From contig NZ_CP109499.1 in NCBI RefSeq assembly GCF_036231965.1, positions 6,944,001-7,008,000 on the forward strand: DNA of 64,000 bases, in the 5' to 3' direction. Positions 50,460 through 58,588 of the stretch are shown in pieces. Within the stretch, counting starts at the first letter, position 1; each line of letters opens with the position of its first letter. A program made the position numbers and the translations under genes. The DNA comes from Streptomyces sp. NBC_01428. Its GTDB lineage: Bacteria; Actinomycetota; Actinomycetes; Streptomycetales; Streptomycetaceae. The notes beneath the pieces are model-generated. The model saw only the letters and a list, made by a program, of their open reading frames with translations. It did no database searches and was not told the origin of the DNA.

Positions 50460-51539
50460 TCAGTCCGCGCCGGCCGTCACCGCCCGGTCCAGGGCCTGGA
50501 GGAAGCGGTTGACCGTCGCACGGTCCCGCACCGCGATCCGCAGCCAGTCCTCGTCGAGCCCGGGAAACGTGTCCCCGCGGCGCACCGCGAACCCGAGGCG
50601 GCGAAGACTCCTCCGCACCCCCGCGGCGCGCGGCAGCCGGATCAGCACGAAGGGACCCTCCGCGGGCTCCACCACCCGCAGTCCGTCGGAGCAGCCGAAC
50701 TCCCGCAGCCCCGCGACGAGATGGGCCCGGTCCGTGGCGATCCGGTGCGCCGCGTGCGCCGCCTCCGCGAGTGCCTGCGAGGACATGCACGCCTCGGCGG
50801 CGGCGAGCGCGGGGGTGGACACCGGCCAGAGCGGCTGGGCACGCTCCAGCGCGCCGATCGTCGCGGGATCGGCGAGCGCGTACCCGATCCGCAGGCCGGC
50901 CAGACCCCAGGTCTTGGTGAGGCTGCGCAGCACGACGAGGCCGGGCACGTCCGTGCGGCCGGCCAGCGTCTCGCGCTCCCCGGGCACCGCGTCCATGAAC
51001 GCCTCGTCGACCACCAGGACCCGCCCGGGGCGGGCCAGCTCGGCGACGGCGGCGGCCGGGTGGAGCACCGACGTCGGATTGGTGGGGTTGCCGATCACGA
51101 CGAGGTCGGCGTCCTCCGGGACCGCCGCCGGATCGAGCCGGAAGCCGTCCTCCGGGCGCAGCAGGACGCGGCCCACCGTGTGTCCGGCATCCCGCAGCGC
51201 GGCCTCCGGCTCCGTGAACTGCGGGTGCACGACGACCGGCCGGCGCACCTTCAGGGCGCGCGCGAGCAGCACGAAGGCCTCGGCGGCTCCCGCCGTGAGC
51301 AGCACCCGCTCCACCGGCAGGGCGTGCCGCGCCGCCACCGCGGCCCGCGCGGCCCGGCCGTCCGGATAGGCCGCGAGGCCGGTCAGCGACCCGGCTATCC
51401 GTTCACGCAGCCACCGGGGAGGGGTGTCCGCGCGGACGTTCACGGCGAGGTCGGTCAGCGCGGAGCCGTCGTCGCGCACCTCGGCGTCCCCGTGGTGCCG
51501 CAGATCGTGCCCGCCCTCGGCGGCCTCGTCAGTGCGCAT
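50460..51539 (-). CDS. cobC: Threonine-phosphate decarboxylase / class I-II aminotransferase
   Basis: A 359-aa PLP enzyme: LTAGAAEAFVLLARAL, substrate/cofactor residues in DLVVIGNPTNPTSVLHP, Asp in VLVVDEAFMDAVPG and Lys in LRSLTKTWGLAGLRIGYALA. The resemblance to histidinol-phosphate aminotransferases plus location at the end of the cobalamin cluster supports CobC, which makes the aminopropanol phosphate arm of B12. The ATG overlaps the cbiX stop by 11 nt. Confidence 0.85.
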   Translation of the reverse strand: MRTDEAAEGGHDLRHHGDAEVRDDGSALTDLAVNVRADTPPRWLRERIAGSLTGLAAYPDGRAARAAVAARHALPVERVLLTAGAAEAFVLLARALKVRRPVVVHPQFTEPEAALRDAGHTVGRVLLRPEDGFRLDPAAVPEDADLVVIGNPTNPTSVLHPAAAVAELARPGRVLVVDEAFMDAVPGERETLAGRTDVPGLVVLRSLTKTWGLAGLRIGYALADPATIGALERAQPLWPVSTPALAAAEACMSSQALAEAAHAAHRIATDRAHLVAGLREFGCSDGLRVVEPAEGPFVLIRLPRAAGVRRSLRRLGFAVRRGDTFPGLDEDWLRIAVRDRATVNRFLQALDRAVTAGAD

Positions 51540-52461
51540 GGGAGTGTGCGTGGCCGCCGTGGTGGTGCCCGTGTCCGTCGTGGTGGCCGTCGTCGTCCGG
51601 GTGGAAGTGCGGCTGCTGGGGGAGCCCCACCTTGTCCTCGAAGCCGGGCAGGGCGATGCGGTAGACGCAGGAGTCGCAGTTCATCCGCAGGTCGCCCCGG
51701 ACGGCCTCCCGGTAGCGCTCCATGACCAGGTCCAGGAGCTCCGGCTCCGGGCCGATCACGTCGGCGGAGCGCACCTCTACGTCCGGGTGGGCGGCGGCCC
51801 AGCCCTCGGTCTGCTGCCGCACGCGCTCCGGGAGGATGCCGGTGAACAGGAAGTAGGGCAGGACCACGATCCGGCGGGCGCCGAGCTTCACGCAGCGGTC
51901 GAGGCCGGACGGCACGTCCGGGGCCGCCAGCGACACGAACGCCGTCTCGACGCCCGCGTATCCGCGGCCCTCCCACAGCAGCCGGGCCGCCTTGTGCACC
52001 TCGGCGTTGGCGTCCGGGTCGGTGGAGCCGCGGCCGACGAGCAGCACCGTCACGTCGGCGCGGTCCTCGGGCGTGCGCGCCGCGGCGCCGAGCGCCTCGT
52101 CCAGCCGCCGCTCCAGCACCGCGAGCAGCGAGGGGTGCGGACCCAGCGGACGCCCGTAGGTGTACGAGATCCCGGGATGCCGCTCCTTCTCACGGTTCAG
52201 CGCCGCCGGGATGTCACCCTTGGCGTGCCCGGCGGACACCAGCATCAGCGGAACGGCGGCGAAGCGGCGCACCCCCCGCTCGACCAGCTCGGTGACGGCG
52301 TCGCCCAGCGGGGGCGGCGACAGCTCGATGAACCCGCCGGCGACCGGCAGTTCGGGATGGCGGCGTCCCAACTCCCGTACGAAGGACCGGAACGCCTCGG
52401 CTCCGGCCTCGTCCCGGGTGCCGTGGCCGGCGATGAGCAGCGCGGGGGGAGGGGTGGTCAC
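51529..52461 (-). CDS. cbiX: Sirohydrochlorin cobaltochelatase-type protein with His-rich tail
   Basis: A 310-aa CbiX/SirB-like protein with two chelatase repeats: LLIAGHGTRDEAGAEAFRSF with the first metal His and VLLVGRGSTDPDANAEVHK in the second, where the corresponding His is Arg. A short Cys pair (MNCDSCVYR) and a tail with many His (residues about 285-310) follow, probably to hold metal. CbiX inserts cobalt early, in the anaerobic-type route. GTG 52461 overlaps the cobH stop. Confidence 0.88.
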   Translation of the reverse strand: MTTPPPALLIAGHGTRDEAGAEAFRSFVRELGRRHPELPVAGGFIELSPPPLGDAVTELVERGVRRFAAVPLMLVSAGHAKGDIPAALNREKERHPGISYTYGRPLGPHPSLLAVLERRLDEALGAAARTPEDRADVTVLLVGRGSTDPDANAEVHKAARLLWEGRGYAGVETAFVSLAAPDVPSGLDRCVKLGARRIVVLPYFLFTGILPERVRQQTEGWAAAHPDVEVRSADVIGPEPELLDLVMERYREAVRGDLRMNCDSCVYRIALPGFEDKVGLPQQPHFHPDDDGHHDGHGHHHGGHAHSHAH

Positions 52462-53111
52462 GATGTCTCCTTGACGGGCGCGCCGGCCTCGACGGTCGTC
52501 GAGGCCTCAGCGGCCGGGGGGGTGGGGGCGGGGTGGTACAGCAGGGCGTTCAGAGCGGCGGCCGCGACCGCCGAACCGCCCTTCTCGGACACGTTGCTGA
52601 CGGCGGGCAGTCCGCTCGCGCGCAGTGCCGCCTTGGACTCGGCGGCGCCGACGAAACCGACGGGCAGACCGATGACGAGCGCGGGTGCGGCGTCCAGCCG
52701 GAGCAGCTCCTCAAGAGCGGTGGGCGCGCAGCCGATCACCCACAGGGCGCCGGGTCCGACCTGTTCGTACGCGAGCCGCACGGCGTGCGCGGAACGCGTC
52801 AGACCCGGGCCCGACACGGCCTCCTTGAGGCGGCAGACGGTGGCGCGGCGGGTGATGCCGGCGGCGACCATCTCGACGTCCACCACGACGGGCGCCCCCG
52901 CGTGCAGCGCGGCGTGCGCGTGCCGCAGGGCCTCCTCGTCGGTGACGAGGTCGTCGGCGTACTCCAGGTCGGCGGCGGAGTGGATCACCCGCTCCACCAC
53001 CGCCCGGGTCAGCGGCGGGAGGTGCGAGGTGTCCAGCCGCGAGCGCAGCCGCCGGAACGACTCCTGCTCGATGGGGTGCACGACCCGGCCCTCCGGGAAC
53101 ACCTGGCTCAC
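52458..53111 (-). CDS. cobH: Precorrin-8X methylmutase
   Basis: A 217-aa product from GTG 53111. CobH/CbiC features: IEQESFRRLRSRLD, RVIHSAADLEYADDL with the catalytic His, VVDVEMVAAGI and WVIGCAPTALEELLRL, VIGLPVGFVGAAESKAAL. It moves a methyl group to form hydrogenobyrinate or cobyrinate. Both ends overlap neighbours by 4 nt. Confidence 0.92.
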   Translation of the reverse strand: MSQVFPEGRVVHPIEQESFRRLRSRLDTSHLPPLTRAVVERVIHSAADLEYADDLVTDEEALRHAHAALHAGAPVVVDVEMVAAGITRRATVCRLKEAVSGPGLTRSAHAVRLAYEQVGPGALWVIGCAPTALEELLRLDAAPALVIGLPVGFVGAAESKAALRASGLPAVSNVSEKGGSAVAAAALNALLYHPAPTPPAAEASTTVEAGAPVKETS

Positions 53112-54814
53112 TCGGACTCCTCCTGCCAGCGGTAGCCGCGCGGCGTGACCATGCGCCCGGCGATCTCACGGGTCGCCGTGTTGCCCACGGTCACCACGGT
53201 CATCATGTCGACGATCGCCGGATCCAGGGAACCCAACGTCGTCACCCGGCTCGACTCGTCCGGCCGGGAGGCGTTGCGGACGACCCCGACGGGCGTCACG
53301 GGTTCCCGGTGCTCGGCGAGGATCGCGAGGGCCTTCGGCAACTGCCAGTCCCGGCCCCGGCTGCGCGGGTTGTAGAACGTCACGACGATGTCGGCCTCGG
53401 CCGCCGCGCGGACCCGCCGCTCGATGACCTCCCACGGTGTGTGCAGGTCGGACAGGCTGATCGACACGTGGTCGTGGCCGAGCGGCGCGCCCAGGATCGC
53501 CCCCGCGGCCAGCGCGGCGGTCACCCCCGGCACCCCGACCACGTCGATGTCGTCGGACGCCTCGGCCAGCGCGGGCGACGCCATCGCGTACACGCCCGCG
53601 TCACCGCTGCCGATCAACGCCACGGCCCGACCGCGCCGGGCCTCGGCCACCGCCGTGCGCGCCCGCTCCTCCTCGGCGCCGAGCCCCGACTCCAGGACGA
53701 GGGTGCCGGGCCGCAGCAGATCGCGGATCTGGTCGACGTACTGGTCGAGTCCGACGAGCACCGACGCCCGGCGCAACTCCCGTGTGGCGCGCGGCGTGAG
53801 CAGGTCGCGGGCGCCGGGGCCGAGGCCCACGACGGCGAGCCGTCCCCGGGCCGGCCGGCGCACCACCGCGACGGTCGCCATCGCGGGCGAGCCGTCCGCG
53901 CGCACCGACTTCCGCTTGGGGACGAGGAGTTCACCGCCGCCCACGAGGGCCGCGGCCTCCGCCACGGAGGGGGTCCCCACGGCGGCGAGCGGCGCCTCGG
54001 ACGGGTTGGGCACCGTGACCGCCGCGAGTTCCGCGGCGATGTGGGTGACGACGGGCACGCCGAGCCGGGCGGCGGCCCCGAGGATGCCGGGCTCCTCCGA
54101 CTTGGCGTCCACGGTGGCGAGTTCGGCGACCGACCGGACGGAGAGACCGGCGTCCGCCAGGGCCTCCCCGACGAGCCCGAGGACCTCCTCCACGGGTGCG
54201 CCCCGCGAGGCGCCGACACCGACGACGAGGGACGGCGGGCGCAGCACGACCTCGCGCGCGGCGGGCCCCTCGGCGCGGTCGGAGACGCGGATCACGGCGG
54301 CCCCGTCCCCGGCGGGGGCGCCGACGTTCGGCGGCAGCGCGGGCAGCGGCCAGGCCGTCTCCGCGTCCAGCACCACCGGTTCGCCGTCGAGCACGGCCCG
54401 CGAGACCCCGGCGACGTCACCCTCCACGGGCAGGCCGAGCGTGTCCAGGCCCGGCATCCCCACCGCGTCGGTCGCCGTCGTCACCACCGGCACGGCACCG
54501 AGCACCTCGCCGACCTCGCGCGCGAGGTCGTTGGCCCCGCCCGCGTGGCCCCCGACCAGCGGCACCGCGAACCGGCCCGCCTCGTCGACGCACACCACCC
54601 CGGGGTCGGACGCCTTGTCCGCGAGCAGCGGGGCGACGAGCCGGACGACCGCGCCGGTGGCGAGGAAGCACACCAGCTGGTCGCACTCCGCGAAGGCCCG
54701 CCGTACGGCGTCCGCCACGGGCCCGTCGTACACCCGGGTGCGCGCGGGCCATGCCGCGGCCAGCCGGTCGCGGGCCGCCGCGCCCGCCGCCGTGGCGGAG
54801 ATCAGGCCGATCAC
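53108..54814 (-). CDS. CbiG-CobJ/CbiH fusion: precorrin-5A hydrolase and C17-methyltransferase
   Basis: A 568-aa fusion from GTG 54814 with AAGGAG upstream. Residues about 1-330 are CbiG-like (CFLATGAVVRLVAPLLADK, VPLVGGHAGGANDLA, then LVVGVGASRGAPVEEVLGLV), opening the ring lactone. Residues about 330-568 are a CobJ/CbiH SAM methyltransferase (LAVVGLGPGARDLLTPRA; LIGSGDAGVYAMASP; VPGVTAALAAGAILGAPLGHD; IVVTFYNPRSRGRDWQ). Joining ring opening and C17 methylation in one chain may allow substrate transfer. CbiG is normally an anaerobic-route enzyme. Confidence 0.9.
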   Translation of the reverse strand: MIGLISATAAGAAARDRLAAAWPARTRVYDGPVADAVRRAFAECDQLVCFLATGAVVRLVAPLLADKASDPGVVCVDEAGRFAVPLVGGHAGGANDLAREVGEVLGAVPVVTTATDAVGMPGLDTLGLPVEGDVAGVSRAVLDGEPVVLDAETAWPLPALPPNVGAPAGDGAAVIRVSDRAEGPAAREVVLRPPSLVVGVGASRGAPVEEVLGLVGEALADAGLSVRSVAELATVDAKSEEPGILGAAARLGVPVVTHIAAELAAVTVPNPSEAPLAAVGTPSVAEAAALVGGGELLVPKRKSVRADGSPAMATVAVVRRPARGRLAVVGLGPGARDLLTPRATRELRRASVLVGLDQYVDQIRDLLRPGTLVLESGLGAEEERARTAVAEARRGRAVALIGSGDAGVYAMASPALAEASDDIDVVGVPGVTAALAAGAILGAPLGHDHVSISLSDLHTPWEVIERRVRAAAEADIVVTFYNPRSRGRDWQLPKALAILAEHREPVTPVGVVRNASRPDESSRVTTLGSLDPAIVDMMTVVTVGNTATREIAGRMVTPRGYRWQEESE

Positions 54815-56136
54815 TGGGGAACTCCTTCGGTACGGGCCGGGGGCCGGACGCCCCACAGCACGAAAACGGGATTGGTCGCCGCGAGCCGGGACACGTCCCC
54901 CGGCAGCGGGGCGAGCCGCGACGACTGGAGCAGCACGCCGTCGCAGTCGAACCCGGCGGCGGTCAGGGCGTCGCGGGCGGCCGGCACCCGGTCGAGCGAG
55001 GCCATCGCGACGACGACCGCGCGCCGCGCCCGGCGGGCCGACGCCGCGACGATGGCGGGCAGTTCGCGTCCGCCGCCGCCGATGAAGACCGCGTCCGGAT
55101 CGTCGAGGTCGGACAGCACGGTGGGCGCGGCCCCGTGCACGACATGCACGTCGACGCCGTGCGCGGCGGCGTTGGCGCGGATGCGTTCGCAGCCGTCCGG
55201 GGTCTTCTCGACCGCCGTGACGGCCGCGCCGAACCGCGCGCACTCGACGGCCACGGAACCGGATCCCGCGCCGACGTCCCACACCAGCTCGCCGAGGCGG
55301 GGTCCGATCCGCGCGAGGGCCAGCGCGCGGACCTCGAACTTGCTGATCATCGAGTCGCGGTGGGCGAACTCGCTCTCCTCCAGGGCCCATCGGGCGGGCC
55401 CGGCCGGCGGACCGGCGACGGTCCGCACGGCGCCGAGGGCACGGACCGGGTCCAGGCACAGCACCACACTGACCGCCGTACCCCAGTCACGGGCCGCCGC
55501 CTCGGCGGGCGTGACCCGCTCGACGCGTTCACGCTCCGGATCGCCGAGCGCGCTCGCCACGACCAGGACGCGGTCGGCGCCCCGGTGGACGAGGGCGGCG
55601 CCCAGTTCGGCGGGCCCGGCGCCCGGACCGGTCAGCACGCCCACCTTCGGCCGCGACCGGCAGACCTGGACGGCCGTCCGCAGATCCCGGCCGTGCGCGC
55701 TGACGACCACCGCGTCGTCCCAGGGCAGCCCCACCCGCGCGAAGGCGGTCGCCACCGAGGAGACGCCGGGCCGCACGTCGAGGCGGCCGGCCCCGAACCG
55801 TTCGGCCAGCGCCCGCACGATCCCGAAGAACCCGGGGTCGCCCGAGGCGAGCACCACGACCGGTCCGTCCGGCGCCCCGGCGTCCGTGTACCGGGCGATG
55901 CCGTCGAGCGCCGGTGCCAGCGGACCGAGCACGATCCGCGCGGTCCGGCCCGCGAGGGGGGCCGCCGCCAGATGCCGCCGGCCCCCCACGACCAGCCCGG
56001 CCCCGGCGAGCACCGCCAGCGCCTCCTCGGCGAGCGGCGCCCCCGTGCCCGTACCGACGACGGTGATCACCTCGGAACGGTCCGCCGACGCGGCGCGCAC
56101 GGCTCCGTCCTCCGCGCCGACGACCTCCACGCTCAC
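54811..56136 (-). CDS. cobL: Precorrin-6Y C5,15-methyltransferase (decarboxylating)
   Basis: A 441-aa two-part enzyme from GTG 56136. N-terminal CbiE-like methyltransferase: VVGTGTGAPLAEEALAVL, VVLASGDPGFFGIVRALAERFG. C-terminal CbiT-like part: HRDSMISKFEVRALALARIG and the SAM motif VWDVGAGSGSVAVECARFG, then DAVFIGGGGRELP. It methylates C5 and C15 and removes the acetate carboxyl. It overlaps both cobM and the fusion gene by 4 nt. Confidence 0.92.
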   Translation of the reverse strand: MSVEVVGAEDGAVRAASADRSEVITVVGTGTGAPLAEEALAVLAGAGLVVGGRRHLAAAPLAGRTARIVLGPLAPALDGIARYTDAGAPDGPVVVLASGDPGFFGIVRALAERFGAGRLDVRPGVSSVATAFARVGLPWDDAVVVSAHGRDLRTAVQVCRSRPKVGVLTGPGAGPAELGAALVHRGADRVLVVASALGDPERERVERVTPAEAAARDWGTAVSVVLCLDPVRALGAVRTVAGPPAGPARWALEESEFAHRDSMISKFEVRALALARIGPRLGELVWDVGAGSGSVAVECARFGAAVTAVEKTPDGCERIRANAAAHGVDVHVVHGAAPTVLSDLDDPDAVFIGGGGRELPAIVAASARRARRAVVVAMASLDRVPAARDALTAAGFDCDGVLLQSSRLAPLPGDVSRLAATNPVFVLWGVRPPARTEGVPQ

Positions 56137-56969
56137 GACGCGGGCCCCTGCGCGGCGCTCCGGCGTGCCGCGCGCAGCTCCGCGCGCGCCTCGGGGTCGG
56201 CCTTGCGGAACCCGTGGAAGTGGCCGGGGTGGTAGAGGTGCGAGCGGGTCCCGCTCGCGTCCAGCGCCGGGCCGACCAGGAAGAGGGTGTGCTTCCAGAG
56301 CTTGTGCTCCTTGACGGTCTCCTCCAGCGTGCCGATCGTGCACGTCACGATCAGCTCCTCCGGCCAGGTCACCTGGTGGGCGACGACGACCGGCGTGGAC
56401 GTCGGATAGCCGCCCTCCAGCAGCTCCCGTACGAGCTGGCCGCTGCGGGCCGCCGACAGGAACAGCGCCATCGTCGTGCCGTGCTTGGCGAACTCCCGGA
56501 CCTCCTCGCCGGGCGGCATCGGCGTCTTGCCGCCGCCGAGCCGGGTGAGGATCACCGACTGCGCGACCTCGGGGATGGTCAGCTCGCGTCCCGCGAGCGC
56601 CGCCACCGCCGAGAAGGACGAGACGCCCGGCACGATCTCCGTCGCGATGCCGAGCTCCGCGCACCGGTCCATCTGCTCCTGCGTACCGCCCCACAGCGCC
56701 GGGTCGCCGGAGTGGATCCGCGCCACCCGCAGACCCTGCTCCCGGGCCCGCTCGTACACGGCGACGACGTCCTCCAGCGACATCGTCGCCGAGTCGAGGA
56801 CCTCGGCGCCCTCGCGCGCGTGGTCGAGGACCTCGGCCTGCACCAGGCTGGCCGCCCAGATCACCACGTCGGCCTCGGCGATGGCGCGCGCGGCACGGAA
56901 GGTCAGCAGGTCGGCGGCGCCGGGGCCGGCACCGACGAAGGTCACTTTGCCGGTGGGGGCATCGGCCAT
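56133..56969 (-). CDS. cobM: Precorrin-4 C11-methyltransferase
   Basis: A 278-aa SAM methyltransferase: VTFVGAGPGAADLLTFRAARAI at the start, RIHSGDPALWGGTQEQMDRC, EIVPGVSSFSAVAALAGRELTIPEV and a C-terminal HPGHFHGFR segment. CobM/CbiF methylates C11. It begins the second block of the cobalamin cluster; the ATG at 56969 has a GGAGAGG-type site. The 108-bp gap to the divergent ZIP gene holds its promoter; I see no B12-box there. Confidence 0.92.
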   Translation of the reverse strand: MADAPTGKVTFVGAGPGAADLLTFRAARAIAEADVVIWAASLVQAEVLDHAREGAEVLDSATMSLEDVVAVYERAREQGLRVARIHSGDPALWGGTQEQMDRCAELGIATEIVPGVSSFSAVAALAGRELTIPEVAQSVILTRLGGGKTPMPPGEEVREFAKHGTTMALFLSAARSGQLVRELLEGGYPTSTPVVVAHQVTWPEELIVTCTIGTLEETVKEHKLWKHTLFLVGPALDASGTRSHLYHPGHFHGFRKADPEARAELRAARRSAAQGPAS

Positions 56970-57077
56970 GGGAATCGGTCCTCTCCTACGGAAAAACTGG
57001 GGTGATGTGGCACATCAGTGGGCACGGGGCCGTCGCCGAAGGTGCGCGAACGGGGGTTGATCGGATAGCAAGGGCCT

Positions 57078-57806
57078 ATGGCGGTCCTCGTCGCGCTCGG
57101 CGCGTTCCTGATGACGCTGGCCGGCGGCTGGACGGCACAGCGGGTGACCGACCGTCGGCACCTGGTCCTCGGACTGGCCGGCGGCCTGATGCTCGGCGTG
57201 GTCGGCCTCGACCTGCTGCCGGAGGCACTCGCCACCGCGGGCCGGGAGGTGTTCGGCGTACCGGCCGCGCTGCTGCTCTTCGTGGCCGGCTTCCTGCTGG
57301 CCCATCTGGTCGAACGGCTGCTCGCCCACCGGCAGGCCGCGCACGGCGGTGACGAGCACGACGGCCGCGCGCCCGAGGTGGGTCTGACGGCGGCGGGCGC
57401 CATGGTCGGGCACAGCGCGATGGACGGCGTCGCGATCGGCGCGGCCTTCCAGGTCGGCGGCGGCATGGCCCTCGCGGTCGCCCTCGCCGTCGTCGCCCAC
57501 GACTTCGCGGACGGCTTCAACACCTACACGATCACCAGCCTGTACGGGAACGCCCGCCGCAAGGCCCTGTTCATGCTGTTCGCGGACGCGGCGGCCCCGG
57601 TGCTCGGTGCCGCCTCCACGCTCCTCTTCACGATCCCGGAGGGGCTGCTCGGCGGCTATCTCGGGCTCTTCGGCGGCGTGCTCCTCTACCTCGCGGCCGC
57701 CGAGATCCTCCCCGAGGCGCACCACGAGCACCCGGCCCGCTCGACCCTGCTGTTCACGGTCGCGGGTGTGGGCTTCATCTGGCTGGTGGTGGGCATCGCG
57801 AGCTGA
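57078..57806 (+). CDS. ZIP-family metal transporter inside the cobalamin cluster
   Basis: A 242-aa membrane protein with about seven to eight hydrophobic segments. The ZIP metal site is visible in MVGHSAMDGVAIGAAF and VAHDFADGFNTYTI, and a cytoplasmic loop rich in His and Asp (about 87-98) may bind metal. ZIP proteins take up zinc, iron, manganese or cobalt. It is the only plus-strand gene among the cob genes, so cobalt supply for B12 is a reasonable but unproven role. A CCCG/CGGG-type short hairpin follows before cobI's end. Confidence 0.85.
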   Translation: MAVLVALGAFLMTLAGGWTAQRVTDRRHLVLGLAGGLMLGVVGLDLLPEALATAGREVFGVPAALLLFVAGFLLAHLVERLLAHRQAAHGGDEHDGRAPEVGLTAAGAMVGHSAMDGVAIGAAFQVGGGMALAVALAVVAHDFADGFNTYTITSLYGNARRKALFMLFADAAAPVLGAASTLLFTIPEGLLGGYLGLFGGVLLYLAAAEILPEAHHEHPARSTLLFTVAGVGFIWLVVGIAS

Positions 57807-57856
57807 GCCCGCGCCGCCCGCCGGACGGGCCGCGGGACGTGCCGGAGAGGTGCCGT

Positions 57857-58588
57857 TCACAGCTTCCCGCCGCGTTTCCCGTCGCGGGGCGCGGGCGCGA
57901 TGAGCGTCGAGAGGTACGGCAGCGGTTCGCCGTCGAGGTCGCCGGCCCGTCGGATCGACTCGCCCTCCAGACCGAGCGCCGACCCCCACACCGCGTCCTC
58001 GATCCGCCCGCTGTCCCGCAGCGCCTCGGCGACCTCGCGCGCCTGCCGCCCGAACTTGTACGCGACGACCGTGCCCGGCCCGTTCAGCGCGTCCTTCAGC
58101 ACGGCCGCGCCCGCCGTCACCGGGACGAGCGTGAGCGGCTCGGTGCCCTCGGCGAGCACGGCGCCCGAGCGGGCGGCGAGATCCTGCATGGCGGTGATGC
58201 CGGGCACGCTCTCCACGACCGTGCCCGGGACCAGCTCGCCGATGGTGTGCGCGAGATAGGTGAACGTCGAGTACACGTTGGGGTCGCCGATGGTCGCGAA
58301 GGCGACCGTGGCGTGCCGGGCGAGGAGATCCGCGACCCGCGCGCCCGCCGCGTCCCAGGCGGCCTCGCGCCGGGCGTGGTCGCTGCGCTCGTTGAGCGCG
58401 AAGACCACCCGCAGGACCTTCTCCTCGGGCACGTAGTGCAGGACGGTCGCCTCGGCGCGGCCCCGCTCCCCGGTGTCCATCACGGGGACCACGACGACCT
58501 CCGCGGCCCGGAGCGCGTTGACGCCCTTGACGGTCACCAGCTCGGGGTCGCCGGGGCCGACCCCGACTCCGATCAGCTTGCTGCTCAT
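57857..58588 (-). CDS. cobI: Precorrin-2 C20-methyltransferase
   Basis: A 243-aa SAM methyltransferase: LIGVGVGPGDPELVTVKGVNAL at the start, ATIGDPNVYSTFTYLAHTI, ESVPGITAMQDLAARSG. CobI/CbiL methylates C20. ATGA overlap with cobB upstream. The product ends in a short basic tail. Confidence 0.92.
   Translation of the reverse strand: MSSKLIGVGVGPGDPELVTVKGVNALRAAEVVVVPVMDTGERGRAEATVLHYVPEEKVLRVVFALNERSDHARREAAWDAAGARVADLLARHATVAFATIGDPNVYSTFTYLAHTIGELVPGTVVESVPGITAMQDLAARSGAVLAEGTEPLTLVPVTAGAAVLKDALNGPGTVVAYKFGRQAREVAEALRDSGRIEDAVWGSALGLEGESIRRAGDLDGEPLPYLSTLIAPAPRDGKRGGKL

Noticed and set aside
56970..57077. Cobalamin riboswitch before cobM
   Set aside because: The gap is only 108 bp and shows no B12-box or the expected conserved core.
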